A stretch of 42,698 nt of DNA from the NCBI GenBank assembly GCA_029572955.1, contig JAKPQE010000174.1:1-42698 (forward strand), in the 5' to 3' direction. Every line of letters starts with the position of its first letter. Position 1 is the first letter of the stretch. Below, piece by piece: positions 27,834-37,365 of the stretch. Under the pieces are notes generated by a model that saw nothing but the letters and a program-made list of their open reading frames with translations, searched no databases and had not been told where the DNA came from. Origin of the DNA: Pseudomonadota bacterium (GTDB lineage: Bacteria; Pseudomonadota; Alphaproteobacteria; Rhizobiales; JAKPQE01). A program made the translations under genes and the position numbers.

Positions 27834-29352
27834 ACTGTTCTTCGAGGCAGCCGACATCGGCACCGCAGGATTCGCGCCGCTTCAGCCAGGCACGCTGGGT
27901 GGTGCGGACGCTGTCGCGGAAGCTCTTGGAACCGCTGGCGCGCTTCTCCTTGTAGACATCGGTGAGTTCGACATCGAGGGCGGCGAGACGGGCCGAGCCG
28001 CAGATCGCGATCTCGTCGGGCTTGAAGGCGCGGGCGCAATCGAAGCTCGGCCTGATGTCGACGGGCGCCGGCGGCGCGGGCGGGGCCGAGAGGGCATCGA
28101 TGCGCAGCCGGGCGAGGGCGGCGAAATCGCCGTTCGGGTATTTGTCGAGATAGCTGCGATAGGCCGCGATGTCGCTGCTCTCGGCGATGGCGTTCCAATA
28201 GGCGATCTCGACGGCCTTTTCCTGCGCGGCCATGCCGCCCATGCCGGTCATGCCGCCGGCAGGCTCGTCGCTGCGCGAGGCGCTCGTCAGCTCGTCGATC
28301 TTGACGCGGGCGAGGGCGGCGAATTCGCCGTCCGGATAGCGCCGGAGGTATTCCTCGAAGCTCGCGGCGCTGCGGCTCGACAGGATCGAGTTCCAGAAGG
28401 TGAGTTCGATCATGCGGTCGTCGGGCGCCGTCATGCCGCCCATCAGGCCCACGGCAGCTGCGCCGGTCCCGGGAGTGCCCGGCACGAGGGCGAAGTCGGT
28501 GGTGATCTCGTCGTAATAGGCGGGCCGCTGGTCGTGGGACACGGTGCGGCCGAGGTCCTGCACGTCGCGGCGCACCCTGCGGGCCATCTCGGAAAGTGAG
28601 ATGCCGGGCTGGGCAATGAGCGGCAAGAGGCTGCGGGTGAAGACCGAGTTGGGGCTGCCGTCGCCTGCGCCGAGGCCGTCGAGGGCGGTCTGTCCGGCGG
28701 CGGCGGAATACATGATGAAGGAGCCTTCCGGGGTCGCCATGCGGGCAAGACCGCGGATGTCGCCGACGGTCCGCGTGCCCTCCTGGGCGAAGGGATTGTC
28801 GCGGCAGGCGTCGAGAATGAGGATGGCGACGCGGGCGCCCTTCGACTGGATCGCCTGCAGGATCTCGTCGGCGGCGATCGCCTCGGAGGTCACCAGCGTT
28901 TCCTGGCCCGGCCGGGCGGCCGGGATGTCGCGCGGCAGGAGATAGTTGCGGTTGGCGATGCGCACGCCGTGGCCGGCATAGAAGAAGAGGGCGGTGTCGC
29001 CGACCTCGATACCGTTGAGGAAGCGCTGGAAGGCCTCGTTGAACTCGCGGCGCGGCAGGTCGATGCCGCGCAGGACCGTGAAGCCGATCCGCTCCAGCGC
29101 ATCGCCCATCGCCGCGGCATCGTTGGCCGCCTTGGCAAGGCGCGGCACGCTCTCATAGGCGTCGATGCCGACGACGAATGCGTCCTTCTTCGCCGCCAGG
29201 GCCGGGGCGGCCATGACGAGGAGGACGGTGACGGCAAGGACCGCGGCGAGGATGCCGCCGTCGGCCCGGCGCGTCTTTACCGGCGCGCAATTCCATTCCC
29301 TCGCCGGTCCGCTACTGCGGTCCGACGTCTTCGCCCACAAAGATAACGACAC
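27793..29352 (-). CDS. Secreted caspase-like (C14) protein with repeats and LprI-like tail
   Basis: 519 residues in four parts. A signal or anchor segment (about 33-54, ILAAVLAVTVLLVMAAPALAA) is followed by a caspase/metacaspase p20-like domain with catalytic H128 (FFYAGHG) and C183 (LDACRDNP). Two 40-residue repeats come next, each with the pattern E-x2-(F/Y)WN-x-I-x2-S-x5-YL-x2-YP-x-G-x-FAALAR-x-(K/R)ID-x-L. The four-cysteine C-terminal domain (FDCA, IAICGS, ESCGADVGCLEEQ) resembles DUF1311/LprI, a lysozyme-inhibitor-like family. It is probably periplasmic. The start is GTG at 29352, with no good ribosome-binding site, so a shorter form is possible. It overlaps the amidase gene. Its substrate is unknown. 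Confidence 0.88.
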   Translation of the reverse strand: MSLSLWAKTSDRSSGPAREWNCAPVKTRRADGGILAAVLAVTVLLVMAAPALAAKKDAFVVGIDAYESVPRLAKAANDAAAMGDALERIGFTVLRGIDLPRREFNEAFQRFLNGIEVGDTALFFYAGHGVRIANRNYLLPRDIPAARPGQETLVTSEAIAADEILQAIQSKGARVAILILDACRDNPFAQEGTRTVGDIRGLARMATPEGSFIMYSAAAGQTALDGLGAGDGSPNSVFTRSLLPLIAQPGISLSEMARRVRRDVQDLGRTVSHDQRPAYYDEITTDFALVPGTPGTGAAAVGLMGGMTAPDDRMIELTFWNSILSSRSAASFEEYLRRYPDGEFAALARVKIDELTSASRSDEPAGGMTGMGGMAAQEKAVEIAYWNAIAESSDIAAYRSYLDKYPNGDFAALARLRIDALSAPPAPPAPVDIRPSFDCARAFKPDEIAICGSARLAALDVELTDVYKEKRASGSKSFRDSVRTTQRAWLKRRESCGADVGCLEEQYVSQIAYLRALRD

Positions 29353-29537
29353 GTGACCACTCCTCCCCGAGGTTTGTCACGGTTGGATCAGCCATCCACG
29401 GCCGGCAGGCGATGCACCAAGATCGCAGCGGCGCGCGGAGACGGGCCCATAGTGCCCTCTCGGCGGGGTGAAAGACAATGCGTGTCGCGAAATCGGCTGC
29501 GGCCGAGTTGCCGCGCCCCGACCAAAGGCCGTTGCCG

Positions 29538-30053
29538 TCAGTCTTCCGACTGGCCGGGGAAGGCGGCGGCGAGGCGGCTCATGTGAGCGGCGACCGGGTT
29601 TTCGGCGGCCGGCTTCTCGCCCGGCTCCTCGTCGTAGATCAGGCCGTCGAGGTGGCGCACCCGCTCCTGCAGGCGCACGGAACGCTCGATGAGGTCGCGG
29701 AAGTCGGTCGGCAGTTCGTCCCAGCCGGGACCCGACATCGCCGAGGACAGACGGTTGAGGCGGACCTTGTTCTTTTCCTGACCGGCCTGCTCGGCGGTCA
29801 TCTCGCCTTCGTTGACGGCGCGCTGGAGCAGCAGCCAGGAGGCGATCTGCATCAGTCGCGTGGTCAGCCGCATGCTTTCGGTGGCGTAGGTCAGCGAGGC
29901 GGGACGCGGCAGGTCGCGGGACTCGTCGCGGCCGCGGCCGTCGAGATAGGAGGCGGTCTCCTCGACGAGCGCCATGCCCTCGCGAAAGAGCGTCCGGAAG
30001 TTCTCCGAACCGGCCAGCTTTTCGCCGAAGCGAACGGTTTCCATACCCGACAT
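29538..30053 (-). CDS. rcdA: RcdA, CtrA-degradation adaptor (DUF1465)
   Basis: 171 residues. DUF1465 proteins include Caulobacter RcdA, a helical-bundle adaptor that helps deliver the cell-cycle regulator CtrA and other substrates to ClpXP. The conserved block is EGMALVEETASYLDGRGRDESRDLPRPASLTYATESMRLTTRLMQIASWLLLQRAVNEGEM. The disordered acidic tail (after about 140) is also typical. ATG 30053 is chosen (ATG 30044 is also possible), and in-frame codons upstream to 30125 lack family likeness. With CtrA boxes elsewhere in the window, the CtrA pathway is clearly present. It is likely cytoplasmic and may be transcribed on its own. Confidence 0.87.
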   Translation of the reverse strand: MSGMETVRFGEKLAGSENFRTLFREGMALVEETASYLDGRGRDESRDLPRPASLTYATESMRLTTRLMQIASWLLLQRAVNEGEMTAEQAGQEKNKVRLNRLSSAMSGPGWDELPTDFRDLIERSVRLQERVRHLDGLIYDEEPGEKPAAENPVAAHMSRLAAAFPGQSED

Positions 30054-30216
30054 ACCCGACCCCGTTTCACTCGTCCGATCGCGGCGGATGCCCCCACAGA
30101 TCGCCCCGGCCCGGAAGGCTCGCATGGTTGACGCCTTGCGTAAAGGGCCGAGGGGTCGTGCGCCAGAGGCAGGAAGGAGAATAGCCCGTAAGGGTTAACA
30201 GGCGGTCAGGAACGAC

Positions 30217-30245
30217 AAAAAAAGAGAGCCGCGCGAAGCGGCTCT
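30217..30245 (-). terminator. Strong leftward rho-independent terminator
   Basis: On the minus strand AGAGCCGC pairs with GCGGCTCT (plus-strand arms 30225-30232 and 30238-30245), with a five-base loop, and is followed after one C by TTTTTTT (30223-30217). It lies 290 bases past the TadG-like gene and 160 bases before the rcdA start. Confidence 0.9.
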
Positions 30246-30313
30246 AAGAAGTCAACAGGGAGGCGTCAAACAGAGTGGACAGGAGCCACTCGAAATCCAG
30301 ATGACTGGACAGC
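30217..30313 (-). ncRNA. Candidate small RNA with anti-Shine-Dalgarno loops, CtrA box at its promoter
   Basis: In the 480-base gap between the rcdA start and the TadG-like gene, the minus strand has, in order, a CtrA box (30349-30335), a TCTATT -10-like element (30325-30320), a stem-loop GAGTGG/CCACTC with loop CTCCTGT (30291-30273), a second pyrimidine stretch GCCTCCCTG near 30264, and a perfect terminator with seven T. CUCCU and CCUCCC are complementary to ribosome-binding sites. The architecture (two anti-SD motifs plus terminator, about 97 nt) recalls the alphaproteobacterial alpha-r14/suhB RNA family, but I cannot confirm homology. It might instead be a long 3' untranslated region of the TadG gene. 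Confidence 0.5.
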
Positions 30314-30334
30314 TTCAGTAATAGAGCGGAAAGC

Positions 30335-30349
30335 TTAACGAATGGTTAA
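30335..30349 (-). promoter_or_regulatory. Perfect CtrA box (TTAA-N7-TTAA)
   Basis: TTAA at 30335-30338 and 30346-30349 are separated by exactly seven bases. The motif is symmetrical in its half sites, and AT-rich sequence surrounds it. On the minus strand it would overlap the -35 region of a promoter with -10 at 30325-30320, the usual place for CtrA activation. Confidence 0.6.
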
Positions 30350-30533
30350 TTTCGCGAAAAACCAAACAAACTGAACGAATTTTTTAGTATACGAGGACGT
30401 CGTCCGGTATAGAACGAAGCAAACGGTGCGCTACTGCTTTGCCGAAAAGACGGCGTCGCGGCGCCCGAATCGCCCCCAGGTTGTCCTATCAAGCCATTGA
30501 TGCGACTTCAGATTTCATGGTGCCGCCGGGGCC

Positions 30534-31877
30534 TCAATTGACCAGGCGCAGGTGCTCTTTCTCGATCTCGTCGAGAATGTCGAGGGCAGCCTTTTCGATT
30601 TCCGCCGGCGAGGCGGCGTTGTAGACGAAATCCGGATTGGAGGCGCAGCTCGTCATGTTGTCGAGGATGTGCGGCTTCAGTTCCTTTTCGATGTAGGTGT
30701 AGCGCGGTTCGTCGGCGTCGGGGCTGATCGAGGGCACCAGATAGTCGACGTTGAGCGTCATGATGTTCTGCTTCTTGGCCTTCAGCTCGCCGCAGGCCGA
30801 CGCGTTGAAGCCCTGGATCGTCTCGAAGCTGTTGTTGATGTCGTAGGGCGCCTTCATCACGAAATTCGGGTCGCAGCGGGCCGCGACATAGGGCGGGCCC
30901 GGCACCGGCGCGGTGTAGTACTGGGTCGAGTTCTCGACGCCGTCGGTGATGAGGACGGTGAAGATGCGACGCTTGCTCGTCGACGTGCCGTCGCCGCTTT
31001 CGATGGCGGTCCGGGCGAATTGCTCGATGGCGTAGCGGGTGTTGGTGCCGCCCTGGTAGAGGTCGCTGCTGATCTCGAGGCTGCCGACGGCGACCTTGGC
31101 GAGCGCGATGTTGGTCGAGGGCGCAAACAGCGTCGCGAGGCTGTTGCTGAAAGTGTAGACCGCGACCTGATACTGCTGGCTGTTGGCGCGCTGGGCCTCG
31201 ATCCGGTCGAGGACCTTGAGGATCGCGTTGCGGGCGACGTCGATCCGCAGCGTCGCGCCGCTCGCCCGGGCGCCCGGATAGGTGAAGGGCGTGCCATAGA
31301 TGTCCTGGTAGTGGCAGGCGATGGTGCAGGTCGTCGCATCCATCAGGGTCTGCTGGTCGGTGGCGGTCGCGCCGATGCCCATCGACTGCGAGATGTCGAC
31401 GAGGAAGTTGATCTGGACATAGCCGGGCAGGGCGTTGCTCGCGGTCGCCGAGCCGGCGATCCCGGCGGCATCGAAGCCGGCGAGGTGCCCGAAATAGGTC
31501 TTCGAGGCCCCCTTGTAGTTCACCGTGACGCTGATCGAGGTGGCGGTCCGGTCCATCGCGAAGGTCGGCGCTTCCGCCGTCACGCCGGCTATATTGGCGA
31601 GATTCGTCTGGAAGAACGTGGTGCCGACCTTCTCGGCCTCGCGCTGCCAGGCGCGATCGCCGGCGGTCGGATTGGTGCTGACATAGTCGCTCGCCGCCTT
31701 GACGGCCGCGAGGGCGGCGGCGTCGGCGGCGTTGGCGACCTTCAGGCGGCTGCTGTAGACGGTGCCGTAGTCGACGGCCATGCCGATGCCGAGGAGGATA
31801 GGTGCCAATGCGACGGCAAAGATGACGGCGGCGGTGCCGGTGCGGTCCTTGCGAAAGCGCTGAAGGGTATTCTTCAT
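30534..31877 (-). CDS. TadG-like protein with von Willebrand A domain
   Basis: 447 residues. The N-terminus has the TadE/TadG-type membrane segment RFRKDRTGTAAVIFAVALAPILLGIGMAVDYGTVYSSRLKVANAADAAALAA, which anchors Flp-pilus-associated pseudopilin-like proteins. A von Willebrand factor A domain follows with a metal-ion-dependent adhesion motif DISQSMG (about residue 155). Several cysteine pairs lie in the second half. TadG proteins are envelope components of tight-adherence systems, but no other tad/cpa gene is in the window. The ATG at 31877 gives a typical start. The ORF extends much further upstream but without family likeness. Confidence 0.85.
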   Translation of the reverse strand: MKNTLQRFRKDRTGTAAVIFAVALAPILLGIGMAVDYGTVYSSRLKVANAADAAALAAVKAASDYVSTNPTAGDRAWQREAEKVGTTFFQTNLANIAGVTAEAPTFAMDRTATSISVTVNYKGASKTYFGHLAGFDAAGIAGSATASNALPGYVQINFLVDISQSMGIGATATDQQTLMDATTCTIACHYQDIYGTPFTYPGARASGATLRIDVARNAILKVLDRIEAQRANSQQYQVAVYTFSNSLATLFAPSTNIALAKVAVGSLEISSDLYQGGTNTRYAIEQFARTAIESGDGTSTSKRRIFTVLITDGVENSTQYYTAPVPGPPYVAARCDPNFVMKAPYDINNSFETIQGFNASACGELKAKKQNIMTLNVDYLVPSISPDADEPRYTYIEKELKPHILDNMTSCASNPDFVYNAASPAEIEKAALDILDEIEKEHLRLVN

Positions 31878-32092
31878 CCGATTGGAGGCCTCGGTATTGC
31901 GAATGCACGGCCGCTCGGTCGTCTGTCGGCCGGAGGGCAGAGTCGGCTGCAACGAGGTGTAACTGGCAAAGACTGAACAATCCCACCCAAGCGGCGGTCC
32001 GGCGCGGACAATTGGCGCCGACTTGCCGGCGATTTCGCGCCGGATGGATAATCCCGGGTAAAGACGGCCGGCCGTGACGGTCAGCGCCGAAG

Positions 32093-32122
32093 AAAAGCCC
32101 CGCCCCCTTGCGGGGACGGGGC
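32093..32122 (-). terminator. Terminator of tkt-gap-pgk operon
   Basis: On the minus strand GCCCCG-T-CCCC pairs with GGGG-G-CGGGGC around GCAA (32122-32097), followed by TTTTCTTC. It lies 40 bases after the pgk stop codon. Confidence 0.8.
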
Positions 32123-32161
32123 GAAAGAGACCGGGACCCGGCGCGGGGCCCCGGCAATGGG

Positions 32162-33352
32162 TCAGCGCAGCGCCTCGACGCCCGGAAGGGCCTTGCCCTC
32201 CATCCACTCGAGGAAGGCACCGCCCGCCGTCGAGACGTAGGAGAACGTCTCGTAGACGCCGGCATGCTTCAGGGCGGCGACGGTGTCGCCACCGCCGGCC
32301 ACCGACATCAGCTTGCCGGCCGTCGAACGGGCCGCCGCATGCTGGGCCGCCGCGACCGTCGCCTTGTCGAAGGGCGCGATCTCGAAGGCACCGAGCGGGC
32401 CGTTCCAGACCAGCGTCGCGGCCCGGTCGATCGCGTCGATGACCTTGGCGATCGAGGCGGGACCGGCATCGAGCACCATGCCGTCGGCCGGGATCTCGCC
32501 GAGACCCAGGACCTCGTTGGCGGCGCCGGCAGCGAATTCCTTCGCAACGACGACGTCGACCGGCAGGATGATCTCGCACTTGGCCTTCTCGGCCGCGGCC
32601 ATGATCCGGCGCGCGGTGTCGGCGAGGTCGTGCTCGCACAGCGACTTGCCGACGTCGACGCCCTGGGCGGCGAGGAAGGTATTGGCCATGCCGCCGCCGA
32701 TCACCAGCATGTCGACCTTGCTGACGAGATTCTCGAGCAGGTCGATCTTGGTCGACACCTTGGCGCCGCCGACGACGGCGAGCACCGGGCGCTTGGGCTG
32801 GCTGAGCGCTGCCTCGAGGGCTTCGAGTTCGGTCTGCATGCAGCGGCCGGCGACCGCCGTCATGAAGTGCGCGAGACCCTCGGTCGACGCATGGGCGCGG
32901 TGGGCGGTGGCGAAGGCGTCGTTCACGTAGATGTCGCCATTGGCGGCGAGCGCCTTGGTGAACTCGGCATCGTTCTTCTCCTCGCCCTTGTGGAAGCGGG
33001 TGTTCTCGAGAAGAAGAATGTCACCGTCCTTCATCGCCGCGACGGCCGAGGCCGCCGCGGCGCCGATGCAGTCGGCGGCGAACGCCACCGGCTTGCCGAG
33101 GAGCTTCGCGGTCGCCTCGGCGAGCGGGGCGAGCGACTGCTCCGGCACGACCGCCCCCTTGGGGCGGCCGAAATGGGCCATCAGGACGACCTTGCCGCCC
33201 GCCTTCGAGATGTCCTCGATGGTCGGCAGGACGGCGCGGATACGGGTGTCGTCCGTAACCTTGCCGTCCTTGAACGGCACGTTGAGGTCGACGCGGACAA
33301 GCACGCGCTTGCCCTTGACGTCGACGTCATCGAGAGTTCGGAAGCTTGCCAT
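32162..33352 (-). CDS. pgk: Phosphoglycerate kinase
   Basis: 396 residues, standard length. It transfers phosphate between 1,3-bisphosphoglycerate and ADP in glycolysis and gluconeogenesis. The N-lobe motif [24 protein letters not shown] and the hinge and nucleotide-binding segments ([43 protein letters not shown]) are intact. The ATG at 33352 is chosen, as upstream in-frame codons are not conserved. It lies 16 bases after gap and ends the operon. Confidence 0.96.
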   Translation of the reverse strand: MASFRTLDDVDVKGKRVLVRVDLNVPFKDGKVTDDTRIRAVLPTIEDISKAGGKVVLMAHFGRPKGAVVPEQSLAPLAEATAKLLGKPVAFAADCIGAAAASAVAAMKDGDILLLENTRFHKGEEKNDAEFTKALAANGDIYVNDAFATAHRAHASTEGLAHFMTAVAGRCMQTELEALEAALSQPKRPVLAVVGGAKVSTKIDLLENLVSKVDMLVIGGGMANTFLAAQGVDVGKSLCEHDLADTARRIMAAAEKAKCEIILPVDVVVAKEFAAGAANEVLGLGEIPADGMVLDAGPASIAKVIDAIDRAATLVWNGPLGAFEIAPFDKATVAAAQHAAARSTAGKLMSVAGGGDTVAALKHAGVYETFSYVSTAGGAFLEWMEGKALPGVEALR

Positions 33353-33368
33353 GACTGATCGCCAAGCC

Positions 33369-34376
33369 TCAGAGGAACTTCGCCATGGCAACCGCGGTGT
33401 CGTTCATGCGGTTGGAGAAGCCCCACTCGTTGTCGTACCAGGACAGGATGCGGCAGAGCGTGCCGCCCATGACCTTGGTCTGGTCCATGTGGAAGGTCGA
33501 CGAGTGCGGATCGTGGTTGAAGTCGATCGACACGTTCGGGGCGAAGGTGTAGCCGAGAACGCCCTTCAGCGGGCCGTCGGCAGCCGCCTTGATGATGTCC
33601 TGGATCTCCTGGACCGTGGTCTCGCGCATGGCGATGAACTTCAGGTCGACGACCGAGACGTTCGGGGTCGGGACGCGGATGGCGACGCCGTCGAGCTTGC
33701 CCTTCAGGTCCGGAACGACGAGGCCGATGGCCTTGGCGGCACCGGTCGAGGTCGGGATCATCGACACGGCAGCGGCGCGGGCCCGGTAGAGGTCCTTGTG
33801 CAGCGTGTCGAGGGTCGGCTGGTCACCGGTGTAGGAGTGGATCGTCGTCATGAAGCCCTTCTCGATGCCGATCGCCTTGTGCAGCGGGGCAACGACCGGG
33901 GCGAGGCAGTTCGTAGTGCACGAACCGTTGGAGACGACGAGGTCGTCCTTGGTCAGGGTGTCGTGGTTGACGCCGTAGACGATGGTCTTGTCGGCACCGT
34001 CGGCCGGAGCCGAGACGAGAACGCGCTTGGCGCCCGCCTTGAGGTGCATCGAGGCCTTCTCCTTGGCGGTGAAGATGCCGGTGCACTCCATGCAGATGTC
34101 GATGCCCATCTCACCCCAGGGCAGCTCTTCCGGGTTGCGCACGGCGGTGACCTTGATCGGGCCCTGGCCGACGTCGATGGTGTCGCCGCTGACCGTCACG
34201 GTGCCGGGGAAACGGCCATGGACGGAGTCGTAGCGCACGAGGTGAGCATTGGTCTCGACCGGACCGAGGTCGTTGATGGCGACGACCTGAACGTCGGTAC
34301 GGCCGGACTCGGCGATGGCCCGCAGCACATTGCGGCCGATGCGGCCAAAGCCATTGATAGCAACACGAACTGCCAT
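33369..34376 (-). CDS. gap: Glyceraldehyde-3-phosphate dehydrogenase, type I
   Basis: 335 residues. The Rossmann start [20 protein letters not shown] binds the dinucleotide, with D36 (INDLG) favouring NAD. The catalytic cysteine is C153 in [12 protein letters not shown]. The S-loop and C-terminal blocks ([46 protein letters not shown]) are complete. The ATG at 34376 fits the universal start, and a longer ORF to 34508 is not used. It sits between tkt and pgk, so the three are likely co-transcribed for central carbon flow. Confidence 0.96.
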   Translation of the reverse strand: MAVRVAINGFGRIGRNVLRAIAESGRTDVQVVAINDLGPVETNAHLVRYDSVHGRFPGTVTVSGDTIDVGQGPIKVTAVRNPEELPWGEMGIDICMECTGIFTAKEKASMHLKAGAKRVLVSAPADGADKTIVYGVNHDTLTKDDLVVSNGSCTTNCLAPVVAPLHKAIGIEKGFMTTIHSYTGDQPTLDTLHKDLYRARAAAVSMIPTSTGAAKAIGLVVPDLKGKLDGVAIRVPTPNVSVVDLKFIAMRETTVQEIQDIIKAAADGPLKGVLGYTFAPNVSIDFNHDPHSSTFHMDQTKVMGGTLCRILSWYDNEWGFSNRMNDTAVAMAKFL

Positions 34377-34535
34377 GTTCTTTCTCCCCTTGCTGATCGG
34401 ACGCGTTCGCCGGCGCCCGTCCCTCATTGTCGGCCGCGGCAACAGGCCCCGGTCCTTCCGTCGATCGGTCCGACGCCTCATCGCGGCGGATCCGTCATTC
34501 CGTTCCAACGCCGGCAGGTCGGGGCGAACCCCGCG

Positions 34536-36539
34536 CTATCCTACCCTTGCGTCGTCTTTCGCCGCGAGGCGCGTCAGCGCCGCGTCGGCAATCTTTTCGG
34601 CCGTGATGCCGAAATGCTGGTAGAGCGCCTTGGGCTGGCCACTCCGTCCGTAGCCGGACATGCCGACGAACAGTCCGTCGGCGCCGATCAGGGCGTCCCA
34701 GCCCATGCGCACCGCAGCCTCGACCGCGACGCGCACCGGCGCGCTGCCGACGATGCCGGCGCGATAATCGTCGGACTGCTCGTTGAACAATTCGAAGCAC
34801 GGCACCGAGACGACGCGTGTCGGGCAATCCGCCTGGTCGAGCAGGTTCTTGGCCTCGAGGGCGATCGCCACCTCGGAACCCGAAGAAAAGATCGAGACGA
34901 GGGCATCGCCGCTCGCCGGCGCGATCTCGTAGGCGCCATAGCCGGCCAGGTTGTTCTCTTCGTAGACGGCGCGCACGGTCGGGACGATCTGGCGGGTGAG
35001 CGCGAGCACGCTCGGCGCCTTGGTGGTCAGCGCCAGATGCCAGCACTCGGCGGTCTCGACGGCGTCGGCCGGACGGAACACGTATAGCCCGGGCATGGCG
35101 CGCAGGGCCGCGAGATGCTCGACCGGCTGATGGGTCGAGCCGTCCTCGCCAAGGCCGATCGAATCGTGGGTCATCACGTAGACGACGCGCTGGCGCATCT
35201 GGGCGGCGAGGCGCATGGCCGGCCGGCAGTAGTCGGAAAACGCCAGGAAGGTGCCGCCATAGGGAATGATGCCGCCATGCAGCGCCATGCCGTTCATGAT
35301 GGCGGCCATGGCGTGTTCGCGCACGCCGTAGAAGAGATAGCGGCCGTCGTATTTGCCGGGCGCGATCGGCTTCAGGCCCTCGGTGCGGGTGCCGTTGGAG
35401 GCGCTGAGGTCGGCCGAACCGCCGATCATTTCCGGCACCAGCGCGTTGACCGTTTCGAGGACGATCTCGGAGGCCTTGCGGGTGGCGATGCGCGGTGCCT
35501 CGTTGGACAGGCGCGCCTTGATGCGCAGCATCGTGTCCTCGAAACCGGCCGGCAGGTCGCCGCGCAGGCGGCGGTCGAACTCGCCGCGCTCGACGGTCTC
35601 GACCTCCTTGCGCCGCTTCTCCCAGGCCTTGTGGGCAAGGCCGGAGCGCAGGCCGGCGATGCGCCAGGCGTCGCGCAGCTCGCTCGGGACGTGGAACGCT
35701 TCCTCGCTCTCCCAGCCGAGCCTGGCGCGGGCCGCGGCGACCTCGCGGGCGCCGAGCGGCATGCAGTGAACCTCCTCGCTGCCCTCCTTGGTCGGGGCGC
35801 CGAAGCCGATGCGGGTGCGGCAGGAGATCAGCGAGGGCCGGTCGGAGGAGCGCGCGGTGGCGATCGCGGCGGCGATGGCGTCGGCATCGTGGCCGTCGAT
35901 GCGGGTGGCGTTCCAGCCGGCGGCGTGGAAGCGCTTCATCAGGTCGCCCGAATCGGCGAGTGCCAGCGGGCCGTCGATGGTCGCGCCATTGTCGTCGTGC
36001 AGCACGATCAGCCGGCCGAGCTTCAAATGGCCGGCGAGGGCGGCCGCCTCGTGGCTGACGCCCTCCATCAGGTCGCCGTCGCTGACGAGGACGTAGGTGT
36101 AATGGTCGACGAGGCCGTCGCCGAAGCGGGCGTTGAGAATGCGCTCGGCAAGCGCCATGCCGACGGCATTGCCGAAGCCCTGGCCGAGCGGGCCGGTGGT
36201 CGCCTCGATGCCCTCGCCGAGCTCGGGGTGGCCGGCGGCGAGCGAGCCGAGCTGGCGGAACCGCTTCACCTGCTCGATGGTCATGTCCTCGTAGCCGAGG
36301 AGATAGAGCGCGCCGTAGAGCAGCATCGAGCCGTGGCCGGCCGACAGCACGAAGCGGTCGCGGTCGGGCCAGTGCGGGGCGGCGGGATCGAATTTCAGGA
36401 CGCGGGAAAAGAGCACCGTGGCGATGTCGGCGGCGCCGAGCGGCAAGCCGGGATGGCCGGACTTGGCGGCCTCCACCGCATCCATGGCAAGCACGCGGAG
36501 CGCGTTGGCCATCGCGGTATGCTTGTCGTGGTCGGTCAT
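34536..36539 (-). CDS. tkt: Transketolase
   Basis: 667 residues, normal for bacterial transketolase. It moves two-carbon ketol units in the pentose phosphate pathway using thiamine diphosphate. Motifs include [18 protein letters not shown], the cofactor-binding [21 protein letters not shown] (GDG...N-like), [17 protein letters not shown] and [22 protein letters not shown]. The ATG at 36539 begins [20 protein letters not shown] as in relatives. It heads the tkt-gap-pgk operon, with a promoter at 36647-36674, and is divergent from the DUF4164-zapA pair. Confidence 0.96.
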   Translation of the reverse strand: MTDHDKHTAMANALRVLAMDAVEAAKSGHPGLPLGAADIATVLFSRVLKFDPAAPHWPDRDRFVLSAGHGSMLLYGALYLLGYEDMTIEQVKRFRQLGSLAAGHPELGEGIEATTGPLGQGFGNAVGMALAERILNARFGDGLVDHYTYVLVSDGDLMEGVSHEAAALAGHLKLGRLIVLHDDNGATIDGPLALADSGDLMKRFHAAGWNATRIDGHDADAIAAAIATARSSDRPSLISCRTRIGFGAPTKEGSEEVHCMPLGAREVAAARARLGWESEEAFHVPSELRDAWRIAGLRSGLAHKAWEKRRKEVETVERGEFDRRLRGDLPAGFEDTMLRIKARLSNEAPRIATRKASEIVLETVNALVPEMIGGSADLSASNGTRTEGLKPIAPGKYDGRYLFYGVREHAMAAIMNGMALHGGIIPYGGTFLAFSDYCRPAMRLAAQMRQRVVYVMTHDSIGLGEDGSTHQPVEHLAALRAMPGLYVFRPADAVETAECWHLALTTKAPSVLALTRQIVPTVRAVYEENNLAGYGAYEIAPASGDALVSIFSSGSEVAIALEAKNLLDQADCPTRVVSVPCFELFNEQSDDYRAGIVGSAPVRVAVEAAVRMGWDALIGADGLFVGMSGYGRSGQPKALYQHFGITAEKIADAALTRLAAKDDARVG

Positions 36540-36646
36540 CGCGTCAGTTTGCCCCGCGTCCCCCCGGCGCCGTGCCGAAAACCGGCCCGAACAGCATACA
36601 TCCGCGCGCGGCCGATCGGGATGCCATACGGTCGCGGAGCGGCGAA

Positions 36647-36674
36647 CAAATATCAACTAATGGCTATGTGTCAA
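36647..36674 (-). promoter_or_regulatory. Promoter candidate for tkt operon
   Basis: On the minus strand a perfect -35 TTGACA (36674-36669), a 16-base spacer and TATTTG (36652-36647) lie about 110 bases before the tkt start codon. The spacer is one base short of ideal. Confidence 0.55.
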
Positions 36675-36874
36675 TGTAGGGATGCATGTCGGCGTGGTCG
36701 GCGGGGCGGCCGCGGCCCGGCGGTTTTGCCGGCGCGGTGCCGATGACGGCTTGCGCGGGGGCGGCTTGTCGCACCCCATGCCGGCAAAGGACCGCTTTTC
36801 AACGGACTGTTGCCGATGGCACGCACACGCAAGAAAACTGTCCGCAAATCGCGATTTTCCATCACGAAGATTTG

Positions 36875-36902
36875 TTGACGCTCACTTCGAGCACAAATTA
36901 AT
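36875..36902 (+). promoter_or_regulatory. Promoter candidate for DUF4164-zapA
   Basis: TTGACG (36875-36880), a 16-base spacer and ATTAAT (36897-36902) occur in an AT-rich patch 160 bases before the DUF4164 start. The rest of the 523-base divergent gap (36540-37062) shows no recognisable gene or RNA. Confidence 0.45.
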
Positions 36903-37062
36903 CTGTTGCCGTCAACTCCTTGCCTGATTTTCGATTCCTGCCGTTTTCTTGGGCAGGTTGAAATCCCGCAGTCACGGCGGCCAAGGGAGCGACACAGCCA
37001 GTGGTCGCGTCGACCGCCGTCGCGAACACAGAACAAGCGCATTGCGCCGGGGAGACAAGCGC

Positions 37063-37344
37063 ATGGCGGCAAAGGCGACGATCGATCAGGCCGTGGGGCG
37101 CCTGAGCCGGTCGCTCGACGCATTGGAGGCTGCCGTCAACCGGCGGCTCGATGTGGACGAGAAGACCGCGTCGCTGGCCGACGAGGTGCAGCGGCTTGGC
37201 TCGGATCGCTCGAAGCTCGCCCAGACGCTCGACGATTCCGAGGCGCGGGCGGTGCGGCTCGAGGAGGCCAACAAGGAGGTCTCGCGCCGGCTGGTGGCGG
37301 CGATGGAATCGATCCGCGTCGTGCTCGACGCGAATGGCGGGTGA
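37063..37344 (+). CDS. DUF4164 family coiled-coil protein
   Basis: 93 residues, helical throughout: IDQAVGRLSRSLDALEAAVNRRL, then VQRLGSDRSKLAQTLDDSEARAVRLEEANKEVSRRLVAAMESI. DUF4164 genes lie directly before zapA in many Hyphomicrobiales, which suggests a role near the division ring, though none is proven. GGGGAGA precedes the ATG at 37063. zapA starts 21 bases after the stop. Confidence 0.87.
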   Translation: MAAKATIDQAVGRLSRSLDALEAAVNRRLDVDEKTASLADEVQRLGSDRSKLAQTLDDSEARAVRLEEANKEVSRRLVAAMESIRVVLDANGG

Positions 37345-37365
37345 TGCATCGCGACGGGGGAGGCG

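Noticed and set aside
30301-30321. Short plus-strand ORF after AGGAG at 30281
   Set aside because: It has only six codons and poor spacing. The minus-strand terminator argues for leftward transcription here.
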